Source: Pseudomonas sp. Irchel s3b2 (lineage in GTDB: Bacteria > Pseudomonadota > Gammaproteobacteria > Pseudomonadales > Pseudomonadaceae). Taken from it: DNA of 64,000 nucleotides. Positions 36,499 to 45,495 of the stretch are shown in pieces. A program made the position numbers and the translations under genes. Location: positions 237,596 through 301,595 of the forward strand of contig NZ_FYEB01000006.1 of the NCBI RefSeq assembly GCF_900187445.1, in the 5' to 3' direction. Below the pieces are notes generated by a model, which was not told where the DNA came from, made no database searches, and saw only the letters and a list, made by a program, of their open reading frames with translations. Within the stretch, counting starts at the first letter, position 1. The number at the start of each line of letters is the position of its first letter.

Positions 36499-37452
36499 GT
36501 GCCAGACCAAGCCCCCCCTTCACCCCATTCAGTGTGCGTCATAATCGCGATGTACAACGGCGCCGACAGCATTGAGCAAACACTGGCGTCCGTGGCCGGG
36601 CAAACGCGACTGCCCGATCACGTCATCGTCATCGACGATGGTTCCACCGACGATGGCCCCCAACGGGTCAAGAACTTCGTGGCGCCGTTTCGCCTGACGC
36701 TGTTGCACCAAGCCAACGAAGGCCAGGCCAGCGCCCGCAACCACGGACTGCAGCACTCTGAAGAGACTTTTGTGGCGTTTCTCGATGCCGATGACAGATT
36801 CTATCCGCGAAAGCTGGAGCAACAAGTGGCACTGTTTGACGAACTGAGTCGTCAGGGTCGGCCGGTGGGACTGGTAGATTGCTACGTGCATAACGATTAC
36901 AGCGACGGCAGGCGAATACTGGAAAACCGGCAAAAAAACGGTAGGCATTTCGACGATCTCATCCGCGCCAACGTCGTCAATGGCGTGTCCTCCGTGATGG
37001 TCAGACGCGACGTGATCATGCAACTCGGCGGCTTCAATGCCAGCCTGCGTTACTCCGAAGACCGCTTCATGTGGACCCGGATCGCCGAACACTGGGAGAT
37101 CCACACGGTGCCAGAGGCGCTGCAGCAGCGCATGGTCAACAGCGCCAACATGACCGCGCAACCGATAAGGTACTACCCGTACAAGATCAGGTTCATCGAA
37201 GCGTACCTCGCCCAGTTTGGCGCGCAGCTCAGCAAGCAGCAACGGATCGATTTCGTGCTGGGCAGCCACAGCGACTTTCTCGAACTGTTTTCCCGCAGAG
37301 GCGAGCATGCCCAGGTGATCGGGGTGTACCGGCGAATGCTGGAGTATTCCTGGCAAACGCTGATCTTCAGGAACGGCAAACCGACATTGCGCTTCCTCTA
37401 CGCGTGCGTCCGATCATTGCGCAAGGCAGCTGCGTCAACCACCGCTCATTGA
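36499..37452 (+). CDS. Glycosyltransferase family 2
   Basis: This 317-residue GT-A enzyme shows VCVIIAMYNGADSIEQTLASV at its N terminus, VIVIDDGSTDDG as the nucleotide-binding Asp pair, NHGLQHSEETFVAFLDADDRF as the metal-binding DxD region, and an acceptor-side SEDRFMWTRIAEH. It begins with GTG preceded by AGAGGAG at the right distance. It probably adds a branch or backbone sugar in the cytoplasm. It lies between the polymerase and flippase genes. Confidence 0.9.
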   Translation: MPDQAPPSPHSVCVIIAMYNGADSIEQTLASVAGQTRLPDHVIVIDDGSTDDGPQRVKNFVAPFRLTLLHQANEGQASARNHGLQHSEETFVAFLDADDRFYPRKLEQQVALFDELSRQGRPVGLVDCYVHNDYSDGRRILENRQKNGRHFDDLIRANVVNGVSSVMVRRDVIMQLGGFNASLRYSEDRFMWTRIAEHWEIHTVPEALQQRMVNSANMTAQPIRYYPYKIRFIEAYLAQFGAQLSKQQRIDFVLGSHSDFLELFSRRGEHAQVIGVYRRMLEYSWQTLIFRNGKPTLRFLYACVRSLRKAAASTTAH

Positions 37453-37465
37453 GCCGGTATCCGCC

Positions 37466-38884
37466 ATGGCCAATCACCGCCTGGTTAAATTGATCTGGAT
37501 TTTCACCGAGAAATTCGGACTGATCCTCCTGTCGATGATTACCTTTGTCGTATATGCCAGGTTGATGTCGCCGGCAGAGCTGGGTGTGGGCACGGTGATC
37601 ATTGTGATCGTCGAGATGTTCGCCATCCTCTACTCGTCAATGCTCGAAGATCCGCTGGTACGGTTGGAGCGTCTGGAAGAAAAACATATTTGCACGGCCT
37701 TCTGGTTCGCGGTGCTGATCAGCCTGGCCTCCATCGTCGTCATATCGTTCGCGGCCATGCTGTATACGAAATCCTTGGTGCTGCAATGGATGACGGCGGT
37801 CGCCTCGGTGAAAATTCTCTTCACCATGATGGCGCGGGTCTATGTCGTGGAAATGCGCCGCGCCGGCAACTTCAAAATGCTGGCCTCGCGCACGCTATTG
37901 GGCAAAGTGGCCGGCGGCGTGGGGGGAATCGCCATTGCGTTCTGGGGATTTGGCGCCTGGGCCGTGATCGCTCAAGCGCTGATCATGGAGTTCGTTTCCA
38001 TCGTCGTATTGATGCTCGGAAACCGCCGGCGGATTGCCTTCTACATTGACGGGCCCTTCCTGCGCGAATTATTAACGGCCGGAGCACCGGTTGCCATCAA
38101 CGTGATGAGTTGGCAAACCCTGCAGCGTGGCGTCAATGTGGTACTCGGCATCACCGCCGGCACCCATGCCGTCGGCATGTTCAATATGGCCATGCGCATC
38201 ATCGATCTGCCTCGCTCGGCGATCTATAACGGCCTCTTGAGTTATGCGCTGCCGGTGTTCGCCCGGCGCGGAAGCGATACTGCGCGGTTGATCGAGGTGA
38301 TCAGCGACTCGACGGCCATCAGCGGGTTCCTGCTCACGCCACTTTTCGTCGGTATCGCGTTAACAGCCGAGGACATTATCCTGTTGATATTCGGCGCCAA
38401 ATGGGCAGACGCCATTCCCTTGCTGCAAGTACTTGCCTGCACGGCGGCCATCGGCAACACCGCCATGTATGCCATGACAGCCCTGGTGGCGGTCAATCGA
38501 ACCCACCTGACCGTCAAGGCTGAAGTGGCAACCACCCTGCTGGCGCTGGCGCTGGTTTACAGCCTGGGTCACCTCTACGCAGGCATGGCTGCAGCCCTGG
38601 CCTTGCTGGCGCGGATAGTGATCATCACGCCCCTGCAGGTCCGCGGGCTGAACACGGCAATAGGTTATGGCTGGCGAGCATTCGTCGAATCCAATTATCG
38701 CAGCATGATCGCCTCGCTCATCATGGCCGCCGCCGTGGTGCTTGTTTCTCCGTACCTGGATTTTCGGGGCTATTGGCATCTGGCCGCCAACATCGGAGTC
38801 GGCACGCTCACTTATGCGCTGGCTTATAGCGCGTTGCATCCACGATGGCCGCAAGAATTCAAATCGGTGTTCACTGCTCGTTGA
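37466..38884 (+). CDS. Wzx-like polysaccharide flippase (MOP superfamily)
   Basis: This 472-residue inner-membrane protein has about fourteen hydrophobic segments. It shows the flippase-family start (IWIFTEKFGLILLSMITFVVYARLMSPAELG) and the central GMFNMAMRIIDLPRSAI region. It would move the lipid-linked repeat unit to the periplasmic face for polymerisation. It is the last gene before the repeat-rich gap, so the main exopolysaccharide operon may end here. No clear terminator is seen between it and the repeats. Confidence 0.9.
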   Translation: MANHRLVKLIWIFTEKFGLILLSMITFVVYARLMSPAELGVGTVIIVIVEMFAILYSSMLEDPLVRLERLEEKHICTAFWFAVLISLASIVVISFAAMLYTKSLVLQWMTAVASVKILFTMMARVYVVEMRRAGNFKMLASRTLLGKVAGGVGGIAIAFWGFGAWAVIAQALIMEFVSIVVLMLGNRRRIAFYIDGPFLRELLTAGAPVAINVMSWQTLQRGVNVVLGITAGTHAVGMFNMAMRIIDLPRSAIYNGLLSYALPVFARRGSDTARLIEVISDSTAISGFLLTPLFVGIALTAEDIILLIFGAKWADAIPLLQVLACTAAIGNTAMYAMTALVAVNRTHLTVKAEVATTLLALALVYSLGHLYAGMAAALALLARIVIITPLQVRGLNTAIGYGWRAFVESNYRSMIASLIMAAAVVLVSPYLDFRGYWHLAANIGVGTLTYALAYSALHPRWPQEFKSVFTAR

Positions 38885-38917
38885 ATGCTCTGATCGAGGC
38901 GTCGAGGCTTGGTGTCG

Positions 38918-39482
38918 GTGTACATGTCCGTTTCTGCGGTTGTGCTGGCTCGCGGTTGTTGCCCTTTGTAGGAGCGAGGCTTGCCCGCGAAGGCGGCCTG
39001 ATAGCTGATTGAGGTCTTTGATCGTGTACATATCCGTTTCTGCGGTAACGGCCGCTGGCGGTTATTGCCCTTGTAGGAGCGAGGCTTGCCCGCGAAGGCG
39101 GCCTGATAGCTGATTGAGGTCTTTGATCGTGTACATATCCGTTTCTGCGGTAACGGCCGCTGGCGGTTATTGCCCTTGTAGGAGCGAGGTTTGCCCGCGA
39201 AGGCGGCCTGATAGCTGATTGAGGTCTTTGATCGTGTACATATCCGTTTCTGCGGTAACGGCCGCTGGCGGTTATTGCCCTTGTAGGAGCGAGGCTTGCC
39301 CGCGAAGGCGGCCTGATAGCCGATTGAGGTCTTTGATCGTGTACATATCCGTTTCTGCGGTAACGGCCGCTGGCGGTTATTGCCCTTGTAGGAGCGAGGC
39401 TTGCCCGCGAAGGCGGCCTGATAGCCGATTGAGGTCTTTGATCGTGTACATATCCGTTTCTGCGGTCACGGCCGCTGGCGGT
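38918..39482. repeat. 105-bp tandem repeat array (about five to six units)
   Basis: Units begin at 39001, 39106, 39211, 39316 and 39421, exactly 105 bp apart and nearly identical. A diverged partial copy precedes them and a truncated one follows. Each unit joins a GTGTACATATCCGTTTCTGC stretch, which is also the end of the dispersed element at 39444, to a REP-like GTAGGAGCGAGGCTTGCCCG module. Because 105 is a multiple of three, long spurious open frames cross it. Confidence 0.95.
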
Positions 39483-39695
39483 TTCGCTTTTACAGCGAGT
39501 CACTTGGAAAAGCCCCAAGTAACCAAGGGCTCTTGCCCCGCCATTCGGTGCCTCGCCTAGGCTCGGCATCCCCTCACTCCGGCATTGCTCCGGGGGCCCG
39601 CCGCCATCGGCCATCCATGGCCGGCGGCGGCTACCGCGGCATCCTTGCCGCGGTGCCCCTTGCGCAATACCTGCGTTCGGCCTCTGGGAAAGGGG
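39444..39695 (+). repeat. Dispersed intergenic element, copy A
   Basis: This stretch of about 250 bp begins GTGTACATATCCG and runs through TTTCGCTTTTACAGCGAGTCACTT, TCGGTGCCTCGCCTAGGCTCGGCAT and GGCCATCCATGGCC. The reverse complement matches copies B (39940-40254) and C (43565-43833) over most of its length, with indels. No coding content is convincing. It appears to be a Pseudomonas non-coding repeat family rather than an insertion sequence, since no transposase is present. Confidence 0.85.
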
Positions 39696-39721
39696 CAAGC
39701 AGATCAGGATCAAAAGCCAAA

Positions 39722-39767
<46 letters not shown>

Positions 39768-39939
39768 GATCTACAGCTTCGCGAGCAAGCCCGCTCCCAC
39801 AATTGGACCGGGTACATCCGGGAAAAATTGGTCGGCTGACAGGCCGCCACCGCAGCGATACGGCGACCCGACAAGCCACACACAAAAAATCAGCGCACAT
39901 CCAATATCAGCGCACATCCACTGTGCTTTTCACCACTCA

Positions 39940-40254
39940 ACAGGCCGAGCGTTAGCTCGCCTGCAGCTCTTGATCTTGAGGCACCGCCCCCTCGAGAGGC
40001 CGAGTGGAGGTTCTGCGCAGTGGGCAACCCGGCATGAATGCCGGGTTAGCCGCGCACGGCCATGGATGGCCGATCGCGGCGGGCCCACGGAGCAGGACCG
40101 GAGCGAGGGCATGCCGAGCCTAAGCGAGGCACCGAACGACAGGGGCAGAAGCGCTTTGGTTACTTTCCGCCGGGCCGCGCAGGCTTTTCGAAAGTGACTC
40201 GCTGTAAAAGCGAAACCGCCAGCCGCCGTTACCGCAAAAACGGATATGTACACC
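39940..40254 (-). repeat. Dispersed intergenic element, copy B (inverted relative to copy A)
   Basis: It starts ACAGGCCGAGCGTTAGCTCG and ends at CGGATATGTACACC, the reverse complement of the start of copy A. Together with A it makes a large imperfect inverted repeat around a 240-bp spacer, upstream of galE. An internal hairpin (AACCCGGCAT...ATGCCGGGTT) at about 40027-40048 may be structurally important. Confidence 0.85.
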
Positions 40255-40332
40255 CTCTCCCGCATCCCGCATGACCCGCACGGACCGCACTCCCCATCTT
40301 GTCCAGTCTTCTTGTGACCGGAGCGCCCTATC

Positions 40333-41397
40333 ATGGGAAAAACCACAATGATTACCGGTGGGACCGGATACATCGGCTCCCATACCACCTTGGCCCTGAT
40401 CAATGCCGGCCAGCAGGTACTGGTGCTCGATAATCTATGTAACAGCTGCCGCGAACCGCTCAAACGGCTGGAGCGTTTGACCCATACACGGGTCGACTTC
40501 ATTGAAGGCGATATTCGCAATACAAAGCTGCTCGACGATATTTTCAGCCGCTACGACATCGATGCCGTGGTGCATTTTGCCGGCCTCAAATCTGTCGAGG
40601 AAAGCGGTCGAAAGCCGCTGGACTATTACGCCAACAATGTTGTCGGCACGCTCAATCTCTGCCATGCGATGGCCCGACATGAAGTCTTCAAACTGGTGTT
40701 TAGTTCATCGGCCACTGTGTATGGCACCCCCCGGCAGATACCGATCATTGAAGACCTGGGCACCGGTAAACCGATAAGTCCATACGGTCGCACCAAGCTC
40801 ATGACCGAAGAATTGCTCACCGATCTGTGCCTGTCGGATCCGCGCTGGAACATCGCCCTGTTGCGTTACTTCAACCCGATCGGTGCACACGAGAGCGGAC
40901 TGATCGGGGAAAATCCCAATGGCCGGCCCAACAACCTGCTGCCTTGCCTGACCCAGGTCGCGATGGGACGAGTGCCCGAACTTACGGTGTTCGGTAGCGA
41001 CTATCCCACCGTCGACGGAACGTGCGTGCGCGATTACGTGCATGTGGTCGACCTTGCCGAAGGCCATCTCAAAGCACTGCAAATATTGCAGAGCAGAAAC
41101 GGCATCCATGCCTGGAACCTGGGTACCGGTATTGGCTACAGCGTTCTGCAAATCATCCGCGCCTTCGAGGACGTCACCGGCATCAAAATTCCCTTCCAAT
41201 TCGCGCCGCGCCGCGCCGGCGATATCGCTGAATGCTGGGCCAACCCTACCAAGGCCGGGCGTGATCTGGGCTGGTATGCACAGCGCGATCTGGTGCAGAT
41301 GATCATCGATACTTGGCGCTGGCAGCTGTGTAATCCGCATGGATACCACTCTCGGTCCGATTTACCGGCATCGATTGCGTTAAAGCAACGGGTATGA
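40333..41397 (+). CDS. galE: UDP-glucose 4-epimerase
   Basis: This 354-residue extended short-chain dehydrogenase has the NAD-binding GGTGYIG near residues 9-15, FSSSATVYG and the catalytic YGRTK. The usual C-terminal FAPRRAGDIAECWANPTKAGRDLGW is also present. It interconverts UDP-glucose and UDP-galactose (or the N-acetyl forms) in the cytoplasm, supplying donors for the adjacent exopolysaccharide enzymes. Its stop overlaps the GH16 gene start (ATGA). The gene is separated from the main cluster by 1.4 kb of repeats. Confidence 0.93.
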   Translation: MGKTTMITGGTGYIGSHTTLALINAGQQVLVLDNLCNSCREPLKRLERLTHTRVDFIEGDIRNTKLLDDIFSRYDIDAVVHFAGLKSVEESGRKPLDYYANNVVGTLNLCHAMARHEVFKLVFSSSATVYGTPRQIPIIEDLGTGKPISPYGRTKLMTEELLTDLCLSDPRWNIALLRYFNPIGAHESGLIGENPNGRPNNLLPCLTQVAMGRVPELTVFGSDYPTVDGTCVRDYVHVVDLAEGHLKALQILQSRNGIHAWNLGTGIGYSVLQIIRAFEDVTGIKIPFQFAPRRAGDIAECWANPTKAGRDLGWYAQRDLVQMIIDTWRWQLCNPHGYHSRSDLPASIALKQRV

Positions 41398-42881
41398 GCA
41401 AAAGGCCCATGTCCAGATATGCCCTGCTGATCGTCCTGGCAGCGGTTGCATGCACCGCGTCTGGCGCGTCCCCCACGCCGCTCGCCAACGGTCTGGTGCT
41501 ATGGCTTGACGCTGCCGACGCCTCGAAAATGACCCTCGATGGCCACAGCCGTCTCTTGCGTTGGCACGACAAGTCCGGCAAGTCCAACGACGCTTCCGTA
41601 GACGATGCAGCAAACACCGCGTTGCCGCTGCGTGTGGAAAACGCCATGAATGGCCATGCAGTGGTGCGTTTCAGTGGTGCTTCGGCATTCCTCGGCAAGG
41701 CGATTCGGGCTGAAAAAGGCCCCGTTACCGTATTGGTCGTGTCACGCAGACTGAGCGAACAAAGCAGCGCAGAGACCTGGCAGCGGCTGTTCAGCTCACG
41801 CCCGCAAATCGCCGACAACGACAACGTGGCACCGAATTTCGCGATCAGTGTGCAACAGACCACGGCCTACGATCCGACCCTGTTTTTTCTGGAACTCAAC
41901 GACGTGCCCATCGGCCCCTATGCGGTGGGGCGTAACGTGGTGGGCAGCACCGAAGACCTGCGCGGCGACATCGCCGAAGTACTGGTGTACGACCGCCGCC
42001 TGGCCTCGCTCGAAGAACGGCAGCGCGTATTTCAGTACCTGGCGAACAAGTGGTCTGTCGCCATGCCCAAGGCTGCCAATTCCTGGACCCGTGTCGGCCC
42101 CCTGGGCACAACACCGAAACAGATCAACGCCCAACTGCCGCTGTCCGATCAAGGCAATGTCGGCCAATGGCGGCTGGACCCACGATTTTGCGACGACTTC
42201 GACGGCGCGACCCTTGATGCCAGTCGCTGGCACGTCAACAATGCCACGGGCACTGAATCGCTCGGGCGTAAGCCGGCGCTGTTCAAGCCGGACAATGCCT
42301 ACTTGAGCGATGGCCATCTGAACATCGTTTTCCGCAAGGAAACCTTGCCGCAAAAATACGTACGACTCGGCTATGAAGGCTATAGCTCTGCAATGGTCCG
42401 TACGATCGAGCGCAGTTTTTACGGCTACTACGAAGCTCGGGCCAAACCGATGGACTCGGCAGGTTCCAGCGCCTTCTGGCTCGCATGGACGGGGCTGGCC
42501 GACAATGCCACGGAGATCGACATATTCGAAATCGGTGGCAAAACCAAAAACGCCTTCTTCGACCGTATGTACAACATGAACGCCCACGTTTGGGCCACGC
42601 CGCACAGCACCGAGCATTTGAGCGATGGCAGCAACTGGATCAGCCCTTGGCGGCTGGCCAGCGACTTCCATGTCTACGGTTTCGACTGGCAGCCCGACAC
42701 GTTGCGCTGGTACGTAGACGGCGTCCTGGTACGCGAGGCAAAGAACACCCACTGGTTTTTCCCGATGGAGATCGTCTTTGACAGCGAGGCCATGTGGAAA
42801 TGGTTCGGCGTTGTCGACGACGCCGACCTGCCCTCCACCTTCAGCGTGGACTACCTCAAGGTGTGGCGTCGCGGTAAATAG
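41394..42881 (+). CDS. Secreted LamG-like plus GH16 glycoside hydrolase
   Basis: This 495-residue protein has a signal peptide (ALLIVLAAVACTASGA), an N-terminal concanavalin/LamG-like domain (residues 30-220, LVLWLDAADASKMTLDG...) and a C-terminal GH16 domain. The GH16 catalytic motif EIDIFE gives nucleophile Glu374 and acid/base Glu379. GH16 enzymes cut beta-1,3/1,4 glucans or galactans; the exact substrate is unknown. Coupling to galE by ATGA and proximity to the exopolysaccharide genes suggest it trims or releases the locally made polymer, possibly galactose-containing. ATG codons at 41394 and 41409 are both possible starts. Confidence 0.9.
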   Translation: MSKRPMSRYALLIVLAAVACTASGASPTPLANGLVLWLDAADASKMTLDGHSRLLRWHDKSGKSNDASVDDAANTALPLRVENAMNGHAVVRFSGASAFLGKAIRAEKGPVTVLVVSRRLSEQSSAETWQRLFSSRPQIADNDNVAPNFAISVQQTTAYDPTLFFLELNDVPIGPYAVGRNVVGSTEDLRGDIAEVLVYDRRLASLEERQRVFQYLANKWSVAMPKAANSWTRVGPLGTTPKQINAQLPLSDQGNVGQWRLDPRFCDDFDGATLDASRWHVNNATGTESLGRKPALFKPDNAYLSDGHLNIVFRKETLPQKYVRLGYEGYSSAMVRTIERSFYGYYEARAKPMDSAGSSAFWLAWTGLADNATEIDIFEIGGKTKNAFFDRMYNMNAHVWATPHSTEHLSDGSNWISPWRLASDFHVYGFDWQPDTLRWYVDGVLVREAKNTHWFFPMEIVFDSEAMWKWFGVVDDADLPSTFSVDYLKVWRRGK

Positions 42882-42929
42882 CTGCCCAGCCGCTTTTCAC
42901 AGGAACCAGCGGTGCGGCACGCGGAATCT

Positions 42930-43018
42930 GTAGGAGCGGGCTTGCCCGCGAAGACGGCAATACAGTCAGCATTGATGTCGCCTGATATACCGCTTTCGCG
43001 GGCAAGCCCGCTCCTACA
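42930..43018. repeat. Inverted REP pair (REPIN)
   Basis: GTAGGAGCGGGCTTGCCCG at 42930 and its reverse complement ending at 43018 flank a 42-bp spacer. This is a standard Pseudomonas REP doublet able to form a long hairpin downstream of the GH16 gene, where it may also stabilise or end the transcript. Confidence 0.92.
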
Positions 43019-43059
43019 GAGTTTCGCTACCACCAGCCCCCCATAAAGAGGTCGCAGCA

Positions 43060-43416
43060 ATGAACAGTACGATGACTTCCGATCAAGCAATAGCCTGTCT
43101 GAATCTGGCGCTTGAACGTAACAAACAACTGTTCAGCGAAGCCTATCATTTGAGCCATGCCGCCCTTGATCTTCTCGATCAGCCCGACATCGATGTCGAT
43201 ATGTTCACGCAATATCAGAAAAAAAGACGGCAGGCCGATCGCAAGTATCTGGAAGCCATCGAGCACTTGCGCTTAATCATGGCTGAGTACCCTTTCGCGT
43301 TTTGCCCAGCAGAGAACCCAACACATCAGCCGCAGGTGTCGGCTGAGGCAATGACGACAAATTTGCCCTCAGCGAGTCGCCGATTCACCGAGGATGAACA
43401 CCATCATCACCAATAG
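43060..43416 (+). CDS. Small hypothetical protein
   Basis: This 118-residue soluble, mostly helical protein (NLALERNKQLFSEAYHLSHAALDLL) ends in a His-rich tail (EDEHHHHQ). An AGAGG ribosome-binding site is eight bases before the ATG, which supports it as real. No family is recognised. It lies alone between a REPIN and a dispersed repeat. Confidence 0.6.
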   Translation: MNSTMTSDQAIACLNLALERNKQLFSEAYHLSHAALDLLDQPDIDVDMFTQYQKKRRQADRKYLEAIEHLRLIMAEYPFAFCPAENPTHQPQVSAEAMTTNLPSASRRFTEDEHHHHQ

Positions 43417-43564
43417 CCACAGCAGATACAGGCAACCGGCCGCACCCGACCCTGATGACGATAGAGGCCCAGGTAAAATATCAACAGCAGCAAAAACTGC
43501 CCGGCAGCGGCAAGCATGATCAGGCTGCTGTTGCGCGGCCAGAACAGCGCGGCGATGGAGAGCT

Positions 43565-43833
43565 AACAGGCCGAGCGTTAGCTCGCCTGCAGCTGTTGAT
43601 CTTGATGCACCGCCCTCTCGAGAGGCCGAGTGGAGGTTCTGCGTAGTGGGCAACCCGGCATGGATGCCGGGTTAGCCGCGCACGGAGCAGGACCGGAGCG
43701 AGGGCATGGCGAGCCTGGGCGAGCCACCGAACGAAATGGGCAAAAGCCCTTGGTTACTTGGGGCTTTTCCAAGTGACTCGCTGTAAAAGCGAAACCGCCA
43801 GCAGCCATTACCGCAGAAACGGATATGTACACC
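43565..43833 (-). repeat. Dispersed intergenic element, copy C
   Basis: This is the third copy, in the same orientation as copy B, starting AACAGGCCGAGCGTTAGCTCG and ending CGGATATGTACACC. It is about 45 bp shorter than B and lacks the CATGGATGG part after GCGCACGG. It overwrites whatever lay at 43417-43565, where only frame-broken hydrophobic fragments remain. Confidence 0.85.
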
Positions 43834-43910
43834 ACCATCAAACTCGATCTTCGGTGGATGAGTGAATCTGGAGCAGCAGCGTCGCCTGCGGTTTAAGGTC
43901 CCTGCGCAGA

Positions 43911-44213
43911 TCAGCCGACCTTGTCGTTGTCCTGTTCTGGCGTTTCAATGCCGGGCTCTACTTCGCTGGTTTGTGGCCGGGTTCTGGTAGTCGATGGCGT
44001 CTGCTCATCAGGGGCTTCACGTGGATAGCCAGGCATCCCTCGGGCGTCACTCGGCCCTTGGCGATGGTCTTCAGCGTTCCTTTCCTTATCCCAGTCGGTG
44101 GTGGCATTCGGGTCTTCGTTCCGGCCAGCGGTACCGAGCACGCAGCCGTCGTCATTGGGGTTGCTCAAATCTTCGGTTGGCTCATCCTTGGCGACAGGTG
44201 GATGGGGTTTCAT
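43911..44213 (-). CDS. Small hydrophilic hypothetical protein
   Basis: This 100-residue protein (MKPHPPVAKDEPTEDLSNPND...) is rich in Pro, Asp, Glu and Thr, with no membrane segment or recognised fold, and is probably disordered. I start it at the ATG at 44213, which has GGAG seven bases upstream; the frame extends four codons further from a TTG. It lies between the exopolysaccharide and acetoin loci, and nothing around it suggests a role. Confidence 0.55.
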   Translation of the reverse strand: MKPHPPVAKDEPTEDLSNPNDDGCVLGTAGRNEDPNATTDWDKERNAEDHRQGPSDARGMPGYPREAPDEQTPSTTRTRPQTSEVEPGIETPEQDNDKVG

Positions 44214-44341
44214 ATCCGTCTCCAATACAAGGGTAATGGGCCTTCTTTGGAGGCCCTGGTGATGCCGGAGTGCAGGGCAATTGACGAATGGTCTCGCGCA
44301 AGAACATCGGGCCCATCGTCAATCGCGCTCTTGCAAGTGCT

Positions 44342-45436
44342 TCAGACTCGTGCGGGTGACACGATGATTTTCACGTTCTGCTCCTTGTTATTGACCAACT
44401 CCTCAAAGCCCTGCCCGACGATCTGTTCCAGCTGAATGCGCCCGGTTACCAGCGGCGTGATATCCAGCCGGCCGTCGGCTATAAAGGCGATCACATCGGC
44501 GAACTCACCGTTGTAGGCGAGTGCACCCAGTACCTGTTTTTCGGTGGCGACCAGTTCGAAGAAGTTGAACTCACTGGGTTCCTCGAAAATGCCCACCAGC
44601 ACACAGGTGCCGGCCTTGCGGATCAGGTCGATCGCGAACTTGGCCGTGTGTTTGTTGCCGATGCATTCGAAGCTGACATCCGCCCCAAGTCCGCCGGTCA
44701 GCCGCTGCACCTCGGCCAGAGCGTCACATTCATTGGGGTCGAGCACATGGCTCGCCCCTACCTCCAGAGCCTTGGCCTTGCGCGCTCCTGACATTTCCAA
44801 GGCGATGACCTGCGCCGCACCAGCAGCCTTGGCACACATGATGGTGCACAGACCGATGGTTCCCGCGCCAACCACCACCACATTTTTCCCCAGCAAACTC
44901 CCGGCCTTTTTCACCGCGTGCATGCCCACTGCCAGCGGTTCGATCAGCGCCCCGGCTTCAGCGGGAAAGTTGGCCGGCAACTTGTAAAGCAGATTGGCCG
45001 GCACGTTGACCAACTCGGCGAACGCACCATTGTTCATCAGCCCGGTGAAGGCCAGGTTTTCGCAAATGTTGTACAACCCATGGGTGCAGTAATAACAAGT
45101 ACCACAGTGCTGACAGGCATCCGCTGCCACCGGCTCGCCAACACTGAACCCCTGAACACCGGCGCCGATTTCGACGATTTCGCCACAGAACTCATGACCA
45201 AGAATGCACTGCCCTTTGATTCCGGTCAGCGGGTGCGGCGCATCCACCGGGATGAACACTGGCCCGGCCACGTATTCATGCAGGTCGGAGCCGCAAATAC
45301 CGCACCATTGCACGCGAATCTGGACCCAGCCCGCGGGTGGCGACACGGGCAACGGAACGTCTTCGACACGGATATCGTGACGGCCATGCCAGACAGCGGC
45401 CCGCATGCTGCGGGCCGGGTTAATTAGAAGGCTCAT
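44342..45436 (-). CDS. 2,3-butanediol dehydrogenase (zinc medium-chain dehydrogenase)
   Basis: This 364-residue medium-chain dehydrogenase has catalytic-zinc ligands in CGICGSDLHE and GHEFCG. The structural zinc cluster CQHCGTCYYCTHGLYNIC and the NAD-binding VVVVGAGTIGL are also present. It oxidises 2,3-butanediol to acetoin, feeding the acetoin dehydrogenase genes upstream in the same operon. AAGGAG precedes the ATG at 45436. The usual Pseudomonas order places this gene last in the aco operon, as here. Confidence 0.9.
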   Translation of the reverse strand: MSLLINPARSMRAAVWHGRHDIRVEDVPLPVSPPAGWVQIRVQWCGICGSDLHEYVAGPVFIPVDAPHPLTGIKGQCILGHEFCGEIVEIGAGVQGFSVGEPVAADACQHCGTCYYCTHGLYNICENLAFTGLMNNGAFAELVNVPANLLYKLPANFPAEAGALIEPLAVGMHAVKKAGSLLGKNVVVVGAGTIGLCTIMCAKAAGAAQVIALEMSGARKAKALEVGASHVLDPNECDALAEVQRLTGGLGADVSFECIGNKHTAKFAIDLIRKAGTCVLVGIFEEPSEFNFFELVATEKQVLGALAYNGEFADVIAFIADGRLDITPLVTGRIQLEQIVGQGFEELVNNKEQNVKIIVSPARV

Positions 45437-45495
45437 GCTGGAATCTCCTTGAAGTCGTTGGCCTTGGTGACCCGCAAATGGTCGCCAAGGGAGCA

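Noticed and set aside
43369..43653. Hydrophobic minus-strand frames before copy C of the dispersed element, possibly the broken end of a membrane protein
   Set aside because: Two different frames contain hydrophobic stretches, but neither has a start or a recognised family. It may be a relic cut by the repeat; the evidence is too thin to annotate.
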